From: Coraliomargarita algicola
GTDB lineage: Bacteria > Verrucomicrobiota > Verrucomicrobiia > Opitutales > Coraliomargaritaceae
Reading direction: 5' to 3'
Assembly (NCBI RefSeq): GCF_033878955.1
Contig: NZ_CP138858.1
Coordinates: forward strand, 1,426,001-1,490,000
Length of the DNA stretch: 64,000 nucleotides
Shown: in pieces, positions 7,485 through 14,460 of the stretch
How the letters are laid out: each line of letters opens with the position of its first letter
Position numbering within the stretch: the first letter of the stretch is position 1
Notes under the pieces: generated by a model
Told to the model about the DNA's origin: nothing
Seen by the model: the letters and a program-made list of their open reading frames with translations, nothing else
The model's database searches: none
Program-made: the position numbers and the translations under genes

Positions 7485-8504
7485 TTAGGCTTCGATGCCG
7501 CCTAGGACATTCTTGCCGATCACGCGGCTGCTCTCTTGTAAGGCGTGCGCCTGCTTCAGATTTTCGGCGGTCAGGCTACCGAGATTTGCGGTCACGGTGG
7601 AAACGAGGGTCTTGTCATCGAGCAGTTCAGAGATGCGGTCGAGGAGTCGATGCTGTTGCTCGATGTCGTCGGTCTGAAACATCGATCGCGCAAACATGAA
7701 CTCCCAGCGCAGGCTGAGCGACTTGGGCTTAAGCGCAGTGGCATCCAGTGTTTCAGGGTCGTCGATCAGGGCGATGTGTCCGCGCGGTTGAATCAACTCG
7801 ATGATAGCGGGCAGGTGCTCTTCGGTGCCGTTGAGCGAGGCGACGTATTTCGGAGCGATGCCGAGGGCTTGCATCTGATCGACCAGCGACTCGCGGTGAT
7901 TGATCACGTGATCGGCACCCATTTGCTGCACCCACTCAACAGTGTCGGGCCGAGAAGCGGTGGCGATGACAGTCAAGCCGGTTAACTTTTTGGCCAGTTG
8001 AATCAGAATAGAGCCGACCCCGCCCGCGCCGCCGATGATGAGAATGGATTCACCAGTGCCTTCGCCTTCCTTTAGGCCGAGCGAATCAAACAAGAGCTCC
8101 CAGGCCGTGATCGAAGTTAGCGGCATGCCAGCAGCTTCGGCGAAGTCCAAGGAGGACGGCTTCTTGCCGACGATGCGTTCATCGACTGCGTGGAATTCCG
8201 CGTTTGTGCCTTGGCGGGTGATGTCTCCGGCGTAGAAGACCTCGTCGCCGACTTTGAAGAGACGGACTTCGCTGCCGACCTCGCGGACGATTCCAGCGGC
8301 ATCGTAGCCGATCACTTTGCTCGTGCCGGGCTCAGGTCCCATTTCCTGGCTGATGCGAACTTTGACATCCACTGGATTGACCGAGATGCCTTTGACTTCG
8401 ATCAACAAGTCGCGTGATCCGATTTGCGGTTTTTCAATGTCCAGCTCGATCAATGCCTCAGGTGCCGAGATGGGGCTAGCTTGTGTGTATCCGATTGCTT
8501 TCAT
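7485..8504 (-). CDS. zinc-type alcohol dehydrogenase-like quinone reductase (MDR)
   Basis: 339 residues. It has the MDR layout with VIGYDAAGIVREVGSEVRLFKVGDEVFYAGD in the catalytic domain and IIGGAGGVGSILIQLAKKLTG as the NADPH-binding motif. The opening MKAIGYTQASPIS and the overall pattern fit the TIGR02817-like group of zinc-free 'zinc-binding' alcohol dehydrogenases/quinone reductases. It is the first gene of the six-gene minus-strand operon and is divergent from the AraC-type regulator at 8720 across 215 bases, a typical regulator-target arrangement. Confidence 0.87.
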   Translation of the reverse strand: MKAIGYTQASPISAPEALIELDIEKPQIGSRDLLIEVKGISVNPVDVKVRISQEMGPEPGTSKVIGYDAAGIVREVGSEVRLFKVGDEVFYAGDITRQGTNAEFHAVDERIVGKKPSSLDFAEAAGMPLTSITAWELLFDSLGLKEGEGTGESILIIGGAGGVGSILIQLAKKLTGLTVIATASRPDTVEWVQQMGADHVINHRESLVDQMQALGIAPKYVASLNGTEEHLPAIIELIQPRGHIALIDDPETLDATALKPKSLSLRWEFMFARSMFQTDDIEQQHRLLDRISELLDDKTLVSTVTANLGSLTAENLKQAHALQESSRVIGKNVLGGIEA

Positions 8505-8590
8505 AATTTGTGATTTCGTGTGGTCGTGTTTTCGTATGTGAGTGTGCCCCTACTGTCGCAGCGTCGCTTGCCACCCGCAAATGCAAAGCC

Positions 8591-8620
8591 TTGTAGGAAA
8601 CATGGCTCGTTCGGTATAAT
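8591..8620 (+). promoter_or_regulatory. candidate promoter for the AraC-type regulator
   Basis: TTGTAG (8591-8596) and a perfect TATAAT (8615-8620) are separated by 18 bases, about 95 bases before the regulator start. It lies in the divergent region shared with the redox operon. It is a sigma-70-like match by eye only. Confidence 0.4.
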
Positions 8621-8719
8621 TATTGGAAATGCCTGCCAATTAATGAAAAAAACAAGGATTTCACTGGATATTCGCCAAAATATGCCCACTAGTTAGGCCA
8701 ACGAACCCAGAAATATACC

Positions 8720-9583
8720 ATGATCACTGAATCCGCCAAAAAAATATTTGAGATCGAAGTCGAGGAGCTCTCCAGCTGGGGCAAGCGCCCTCACAAGCAC
8801 AGCTTCTTTGAGATTGTTTACGTCGAGAGGGGCGCCGGCATTCAATGCATCAACCAGCACGAGTTTCCCTACAAAGCCGGACACATCTTCCTGCTGCCGC
8901 CGCTGGACTGCCACTCTTTCAAGGTGCAGGAGCCCTCGCGCTTTTACTACATCCGCTTCACCGATCACTATTTCATCAACGAGGACGGGCTCACCCAGCA
9001 CCGTGAATGGTTCGACCGCATCGCTTATATTCTCGCGAATTATAACAAGGTGCCGGGCGACATCATTGCCTCCGAACGGGAGCGCGAATTCATCATCCAC
9101 AACATCAAATCGATCTACCAGGAATATGCGTCGGCCGACGCCTACTCCGACGCCATCATCAGCGGAACGGTCGCCTCCATTCTCAACATCCTCGCCCGCA
9201 GTATCGAAAAGCGCTACGTAGAGCAGGCCAATGAGGTGGAAAACCGCTTCGGCGAAATTTTGCGCTACATCAACAATCACCTCGCGGACAAGTATAAGAT
9301 CCGCGTGCCCGCGCTGGCGGAAAAGTTCGGCATCTCGCCCACTTACTTTTCAGAGTATTTCAAAAAGCAAGCCGGTGACAGCCTGGCCAACTACATTACT
9401 AAAGCAAAACTCCGCTTGGTCGAAACCAAGGTGCTGCACACCGACCAGTCACTCAAAGAGATCGCCTACGAATTGAACTTTACGGATAGCAGTCACCTGG
9501 CCCGCACCTTCAAGAAAGCCTACGGCATCACCATCAGCCAATTCAAAGCAATCGACGGTAAAACTTATTTGCTGAGCGCGTAA
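8720..9583 (+). CDS. AraC family transcriptional regulator
   Basis: 287 residues. The N-terminal half is a cupin-type sensor domain (HKHSFFEIVYVERGAGIQCINQHEFPYKAGHIFLLPP). The C-terminal half has the two helix-turn-helix units of AraC/XylS proteins: VPALAEKFGISPTYFSEYFKKQAGDSLANYI and LKEIAYELNFTDSSHLARTFKKAYGITISQF. It is divergent from the redox operon (8504 leftwards) and is probably its activator. The ligand is unknown. By analogy with AraC proteins next to quinone and aldehyde reductases (YqhC type), it may respond to reactive carbonyls, which is an inference. Confidence 0.88.
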   Translation: MITESAKKIFEIEVEELSSWGKRPHKHSFFEIVYVERGAGIQCINQHEFPYKAGHIFLLPPLDCHSFKVQEPSRFYYIRFTDHYFINEDGLTQHREWFDRIAYILANYNKVPGDIIASEREREFIIHNIKSIYQEYASADAYSDAIISGTVASILNILARSIEKRYVEQANEVENRFGEILRYINNHLADKYKIRVPALAEKFGISPTYFSEYFKKQAGDSLANYITKAKLRLVETKVLHTDQSLKEIAYELNFTDSSHLARTFKKAYGITISQFKAIDGKTYLLSA

Positions 9584-9604
9584 GTGTGGTAAGACGCGGC
9601 AAAC

Positions 9605-9675
9605 ATGGACAGGAGTGTCCATCCTCCGTGAAGCCCAAAGGAGTCGGGACACTCTTGTCCCGATTGGAACGGAGG
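9605..9675. repeat. multi-hairpin palindromic element (copy 1)
   Basis: Two perfect hairpins lie side by side: ATGGACA/TGTCCAT (9605-9622, loop 4) and CGGGACA/TGTCCCG (9645-9662, loop 4). An outer pair, CCTCCGT (9623-9629) and ACGGAGG (9669-9675), encloses the second hairpin. A related copy is at about 11064-11104. It looks like a dispersed palindromic repeat and may also end transcription of the AraC gene. Confidence 0.6.
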
Positions 9676-9751
9676 AACCTGAACCCAAATACATGGCCCC
9701 TTTGGACAGATTGATCTTTTTATTTTGCTCAAACAAGTTTCACTGCGGGCC

Positions 9752-10105
9752 ATGAATATAAAGCGCCAAGAAACGGAGCAACGAATGAGCCGTATCGTCA
9801 TTCACAATGATACCGTCTACTTATGCGGGCAAGTTTGCAAAGACGCCACACAAGGGATTACGGAGCAAACCGAAACCATGCTGGAAAAGGTGGACGAACT
9901 GCTACTGCAAGCTGGATCTGACCGAGCGCACATGCTGTCGGCCACCATCTATGTGCGCGACATGAAAGACTTCGCCGCCATGAATGCAGTCTGGGACGCA
10001 TGGGTGCCGGAAGACCATGCCCCCGCCCGCGCCTGCGTCGAGGCACGGATGGCTCGCCCGGAACTGCTGGTAGAAATCTCAGTCATCGCAGCGGTCAAGA
10101 AATAG
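9752..10105 (+). CDS. RidA family protein (YjgF/YER057c/UK114-like)
   Basis: 117 residues from the ATG at 9752, which gives the standard family opening MNIKRQETEQRMSRIVIHND. A longer frame to 9725 adds nothing conserved. The family signature appears as TVYLCGQV, ATIYVRDMKDFAAMNAVWDAW, and RACVEARMARPELLVEISVIA. The arginine corresponding to the RidA enamine/imine deaminase active site is present in PARACVEARM. RidA proteins hydrolyse reactive enamines and imines. This copy belongs to the subgroup with a VxARMARPxLLVEI ending. It lies downstream of the AraC gene. Confidence 0.88.
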   Translation: MNIKRQETEQRMSRIVIHNDTVYLCGQVCKDATQGITEQTETMLEKVDELLLQAGSDRAHMLSATIYVRDMKDFAAMNAVWDAWVPEDHAPARACVEARMARPELLVEISVIAAVKK

Positions 10106-10191
10106 GGAGTTATGAAAATGCCCCGCTGGCTGAACTGAGCCAGGCCCTCTGGACGTGTCCGGCGCGGCAGCACGGTGCGTGACAGACACAG

Positions 10192-10291
10192 CTGGAGGGC
10201 ATGGCTCCCGCCATGCCGTGCTTGCGGGGCCGCCAACTGAACCGGACGCAAAACTCACACGACGCGGCAGCGGTGGAACGCTGCCCTCCAG
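10192..10291. repeat. nested palindromic repeat
   Basis: CTGGAGGGCA at 10192-10201 is inverted as TGCCCTCCAG at 10282-10291. Inside are a perfect hairpin GGCATGGC-tccc-GCCATGCC (10198-10217) and another, GGCAGCG/CGCTGCC (10266-10285). The remainder of 10106-10362 holds no gene. It resembles intergenic palindromic elements of the REP/MITE kind; other copies could not be searched for. Confidence 0.6.
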
Positions 10292-10362
10292 CCGTGATTG
10301 CAGATAGGCTTTGGCTTCGGACAGGCGCGTGGGTCGTTCATTTGGAAAAACAAATTTACATC

Positions 10363-10932
10363 TTACGACTTTCGATATTCGCCAGCGACGGCTTGATCTT
10401 TGATACCCAGCACGTTCTCGATTTCATGTTCGATAAAATGAGCCTGCGAGAGTTCTGTCAGCCCAGTCAGCAATTTTTGCTCCCGGTTGTCATTGGTCAA
10501 TACATAGACCCGGTACGAGATATTGACGCCATTCTTCGAGCGACTGATATGCTCTTTCGAGTAGAGTTGCTGAATGGAATGCACCCGTATCTTCTTACTG
10601 CCAAACCAAGGCATCGGATAGTGACGCACTGTCAAATAGTTGGGATCAACTACGACATCGGTCTTATTAATACAACTCGCCACACAAAAGTAAGCCATAA
10701 AGAGGCCCACTAAGGCATGAATGGAGCCAAAGGCCGCCATCATCCAGACACCGTCCCTCAACGCCAGCGTCATCCAAACGACCATGAACCCATTCCAGAA
10801 AATGGCGAAAAAAAGTAGGAAGAATGTCAGTGCCGAAAACCATTTTCGACGAATAATAAAAGAATCCCGGTCAAAATGTGTGGTCAGATTTTGAGGGAGC
10901 GGAATCAAAGGTTTTTCGGACGAGTGGTTCAT
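10363..10932 (-). CDS. hypothetical two-helix membrane protein
   Basis: 189 residues. Two adjacent hydrophobic segments (WFSALTFFLLFFAIFWNGFMVVWMT and MAAFGSIHALVGLFMAYFCVA, about residues 31-85) form a membrane hairpin. A cytoplasmic C-terminal domain of about 100 residues follows, rich in beta-type sequence (VVVDPNYLTVRHYPMPW, SYRVYVLTND). This layout resembles small bacterial PH-like/DUF membrane proteins, but no family can be named. It is isolated, with repeats on both sides. Confidence 0.65.
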   Translation of the reverse strand: MNHSSEKPLIPLPQNLTTHFDRDSFIIRRKWFSALTFFLLFFAIFWNGFMVVWMTLALRDGVWMMAAFGSIHALVGLFMAYFCVASCINKTDVVVDPNYLTVRHYPMPWFGSKKIRVHSIQQLYSKEHISRSKNGVNISYRVYVLTNDNREQKLLTGLTELSQAHFIEHEIENVLGIKDQAVAGEYRKS

Positions 10933-11063
10933 TAGCTTTCTAATCGAGAGTTTCAGTATCTAATATTCGTATAGTTACAGAATCGGCTACCGAAAAAGAC
11001 GAGGCTAAAACGCCTTAAAGCGGTTTTAGTAATGGCAGCCCAACACGTGACTACGATACACTC

Positions 11064-11104
11064 AAAGGAGTCGGGACACTTGTAGGTTCCCCCTCTTGTC
11101 CCGG
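11064..11104. repeat. multi-hairpin palindromic element (copy 2, with insertion)
   Basis: The string AAAGGAGTCGGGACAC of copy 1 (from 9637) recurs here, followed after an extra segment (about 15 bases) by CTCTTGTCCCG. The CGGGACA/TGTCCCG stem is therefore preserved while the loop is enlarged. It is a diverged second member of the same repeat family. Confidence 0.55.
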
Positions 11105-11314
11105 TCAGAATGCGACGCTCGACGCGGTCATAGACTCTCTCAAACTTTTGCGACGAGTCATCAAAAAGACTCGACCGTTTCCCACTGCCCCGACAAGCTA
11201 ATCTCAAATTATTAACCGCTAGACTCGATCATTCCATTAACCAGCAATTCGAGTTGTCGCATCGAGACGATTTAGAACCTTAACGGTGTGCCTCGACCTC
11301 CGCCCTGCTAGACT

Positions 11315-13939
11315 ATGAAGTTCTATATTTTATCCTTGTTCCTGCTATCGACTTACTGGGCGTATGGGGATGCCGCGTTGAGCTTGTCCAACGCGCAACA
11401 CGCTCAGGTTTCTGTTGCCGTAATGCCTTTTCTGGGAACTGACTTAAGTAAACAGGATGAACTTACGGCCACTTCGATGCGTGATGGTGTTTTGCATCGG
11501 TTATTCGCGGATTCGAATGTCAGGGTGGTTATCCGGCGGCGAGCATATGCATTATCTTTGGATGCTGAAATCCTGATTGATGATCCAACAGAGATGAAAT
11601 ACAGAACTCCTGCGGATTATGTTATTTTCGGCAACCTATTGCCTGTTCAGACGGGTGATACCTCTAGTTTTAATCTAATAGCTGGCATTTACGAAGCTAG
11701 CTCGGGAAATGTGCTTTTCATCCAAGAGGTGCCTTGCGGAAGCGACGATCCGGAGGTCTTAGCTGAGTCATTTTATAATTCTATCCATGAAGTTCTGCAT
11801 GCGAATGCGGGATTGATGACTTATGATACCCCAGAATTAGCACATGTTCGGCCAAAACGAATTGCGATGCTTCCAGTGTGGGTGATGGGGGCGAAAGAAT
11901 ATAATTTTTGGGAAATTTCAAGTCAACTAATTGAGCAATCGAAACTCGGGCTTGGCATGGGCTGGCCGACTGCAGATATTATTAGAACGGACGAGGTGAT
12001 AGAGATTATTGAAGCGCATGGCCTGAATCAAATCGGTGGTAGAGCTGATGCCTATGCGGAAAATGTAGCCCGTGTTTTGGGCGCAGATCATGTGCTACTG
12101 GTTCACCTAAATGCGGTTTTCAAGGAAGGCAAAGATGACGATTGGAGCTTGGGACTTATGTTAATTGATATTGAGACTGGTATTGTGACTCGTGCCAACC
12201 AGAGCTCGTACACCTCGCTCAATGCACTGATGAAAGACGCAGGAAGGGCTGCTTACGATCTCACCCAAACACACTATGACTCGCCAGCACAGTTGAATGT
12301 TTCCGAGAAATTGAACGAGCGTCTACGGGCGGAAGGACGATTATATTATAAGTTGGCGACGAATGATGAGTGGGATAAAAAGTGGACAAGTAATGGGAAC
12401 GATGCATCGAGAGTTGAGATGGCAGAAATTGCGCTCTGCACGATCCCTGAAATTTCTGACAGTGAACTACTGACCTTACTGAGAAGGTCTTATAATCTCA
12501 CCTTTGCAATGCCTGATAGATTGGATGTCTACAGACCCGAAAGCGTGGGTAAGATGGATAACTTCGTATTGAATAGCGCAGTCGACTTCATGCACCTTGC
12601 GTTGAATTCCCGACAATGGGCAAACCCAACAATGGTTGCTGAGGCCGATCGACTGCGGGTTGAGTTATTAATCCGAATGAACCAACCGGAAGAAGCACTA
12701 CAGTATTTGGAACGGATCCCACGACACGATGAGAATTATGCAAAGCTTCTGGCAAAAATACACATGCTGGATGGGCGCTATACCGAGGCAACCAGTGTAT
12801 TGTCGGGATTTGAGGGCAACGATCTAGAATACCTGGAGTTAATAGCAAAAGCGGCATTCGGAACCGAAGCCTTTGAAGCTGAATATAAAGCCTTAAAAGA
12901 ATACGTGCGTGCACGAGGGAGCCTGGATCATCGTGACATATCGGAACGTATCGTTTATTTAATGAACCAATTCGAGGAGCCTAAAGATAGAATCAGATTG
13001 ATTAACGAGTATTTTGGCCGTTGGGGGAAAGCTATGGACGTTGTGCAGTATACATTGGCACGTGCCCGCCTAGAGGTTGGTCAAAAAGGCCTGGCGCTAC
13101 CGGTCTTGCGTTCTTTGCAGAAGAAAAAGCAACTGACGGGCATCTTGGAGCAAAACAATCAAATCATTAAGGGTGAGATTGATAAGCTTCTTGCACCCTA
13201 TGAGAAAAGCGCAGTCGAAAGAGTCTCCTACAAAGACGTAGCCCTGCCCACTGGAGGGCTACGTTTCTATATTCAGCCGATTGGTTACTCGGATGATCGC
13301 GCCCTGCGACTAGCGCTCAGAATGTCCCGTAATTTTGCCGGGTTCGATTTCGTGCTGCTGCCATCGATTCGGCCTCCTCTACATGAAAGCCTTTATGACA
13401 TAGAAAGACGTCAGTTTGATGCATACATGGTGCAACAGTGGTTGGCTGGAGTCTACGATGCCCCAGATGACGCTCTACACATTTGTTTCTTGTTTGATCA
13501 CGATATCAGTTGGAGGGGCAATTGGATATACTCCAATACCCTCAAGCATGGATGGACTGTGATGAGTGACTTCAGATGGAGAAAATACTACAAAACCAAT
13601 AGCAAGCATATCTCACGAGCCTTAACAAAAGTGTGGCTCTCAGTAATGCAGCATCCAATGAAGGATTGGTTTGGCCCGGATCGAATCAAAGAGATTACTG
13701 GCGAACCGGATTGGCCCAACCACATAGGCACGATCCAATATAGTAAAGGCACTGCCGGAGAAGTTTTTGAATCTATTTTCACTATTTGTGAGCAGACGCA
13801 AAAACTCTATAAAGAAGTAGTATGGAATGAACTTGTGACTTTCCGCCAAGCAGAATTTGAGAATTATTGTAATGAGAATAGGAAAATGATCGACAAGCTG
13901 ATCGAGACAGTCGGACTACCACTACTATCGGACAATTGA
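11315..13939 (+). CDS. large secreted protein with CsgG/TolB-like N-terminal domains and TPR-like region
   Basis: 874 residues beginning with a signal peptide (MKFYILSLFLLSTYWAYGDA). The region about 30-330 shows two repeats of a CsgG/FlgO-like theme: VAVMPFLGTDLSKQDELTATSMRDGVLHRL with ADYVIFGNLL, and later IAMLPVWVMGAKEYNFWEISSQLIEQ with VLGADHVLLVHL. The central part (about 420-600) is helical with TPR-like character (EEALQYLERIPRHDENYAKLLAKIHMLDGRYTEA). The C-terminal 230 residues are unrecognised. CsgG-like domains occur in outer-membrane-associated assembly factors. The assignment is by resemblance and function is unknown. Single transcription unit. Confidence 0.6.
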   Translation: MKFYILSLFLLSTYWAYGDAALSLSNAQHAQVSVAVMPFLGTDLSKQDELTATSMRDGVLHRLFADSNVRVVIRRRAYALSLDAEILIDDPTEMKYRTPADYVIFGNLLPVQTGDTSSFNLIAGIYEASSGNVLFIQEVPCGSDDPEVLAESFYNSIHEVLHANAGLMTYDTPELAHVRPKRIAMLPVWVMGAKEYNFWEISSQLIEQSKLGLGMGWPTADIIRTDEVIEIIEAHGLNQIGGRADAYAENVARVLGADHVLLVHLNAVFKEGKDDDWSLGLMLIDIETGIVTRANQSSYTSLNALMKDAGRAAYDLTQTHYDSPAQLNVSEKLNERLRAEGRLYYKLATNDEWDKKWTSNGNDASRVEMAEIALCTIPEISDSELLTLLRRSYNLTFAMPDRLDVYRPESVGKMDNFVLNSAVDFMHLALNSRQWANPTMVAEADRLRVELLIRMNQPEEALQYLERIPRHDENYAKLLAKIHMLDGRYTEATSVLSGFEGNDLEYLELIAKAAFGTEAFEAEYKALKEYVRARGSLDHRDISERIVYLMNQFEEPKDRIRLINEYFGRWGKAMDVVQYTLARARLEVGQKGLALPVLRSLQKKKQLTGILEQNNQIIKGEIDKLLAPYEKSAVERVSYKDVALPTGGLRFYIQPIGYSDDRALRLALRMSRNFAGFDFVLLPSIRPPLHESLYDIERRQFDAYMVQQWLAGVYDAPDDALHICFLFDHDISWRGNWIYSNTLKHGWTVMSDFRWRKYYKTNSKHISRALTKVWLSVMQHPMKDWFGPDRIKEITGEPDWPNHIGTIQYSKGTAGEVFESIFTICEQTQKLYKEVVWNELVTFRQAEFENYCNENRKMIDKLIETVGLPLLSDN

Positions 13940-14460
13940 CCACCCTGCTGATATGAGAAAATGGACACGCTTTGGCCCTTTAGATTACAATGAGCGCATC
14001 GTCCGCCTCGTATCATGACAAAGCGATTCCGTATTCGTTTTTAAATCATCTCTAGGCATTGATGCTTCTGCTCATTCTTTAGGGGCAATTTAGGGTAACT
14101 CGCTGCTGTCCAAATCTGTATTCTGACGGCGTTGGCAGAGCTGCTCTCTGGAGTATCTTAATAGTAAAAAGGCCTGCCGTATATGGCAGGCCTTTCAAAG
14201 GGTCAGTAGGGTAATAGATGCGATAGTAGTTTGATTCATAAATATATCATAACTGAATGAGCGGCATTGCATAACCATGTGTACATATGATTTTATCTAG
14301 TTAAGTTGCTGCGTCTTCTTTCGTTCCATTATCATTGTCTTCAATGACAGTTTGGCGTGATTATTCTGATGCCCGCAGTTTCGATTCTGGACGGCAGCAG
14401 GCATCTAATAAAATATTCACGAGAGGCCTTCAAATTTAGTTCTATGCATCTATCATCGAA
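13940..14460. other. gene-free intergenic stretch
   Basis: About 520 bases between the convergent secreted-protein gene and the GH95 gene. It contains a strong hairpin (14168-14195) and one relative of the 14-bp alternating purine/pyrimidine motif (14277-14290). I see no open frame with protein-like content and no RNA gene. Confidence 0.5.
14164..14195 (-). terminator. rho-independent terminator for the GH95 operon
   Basis: AAAGGCCTGCC (14168-14178) and GGCAGGCCTTT (14185-14195) form an 11-bp perfect stem with a 6-base loop. On the minus strand the stem is followed by a T5 run, so it best serves the leftward GH95 operon ending at 14461. The distance of about 270 bases is long. Confidence 0.65.

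Noticed and set aside
8501..8689. 62-codon minus-strand frame in the divergent AraC/redox region
   Set aside because: It runs through the candidate promoter and the operon leader; its composition fits chance.
10953..11207. 84-codon minus-strand open frame
   Set aside because: It covers the palindromic repeat at 11064-11104 and has no protein-like pattern or ribosome site.
14277..14290. ATGTGTACATATGA, a seventh copy of the shared motif
   Set aside because: It lies downstream of the GH95 gene and not upstream of any visible start; kept only as an outlier.
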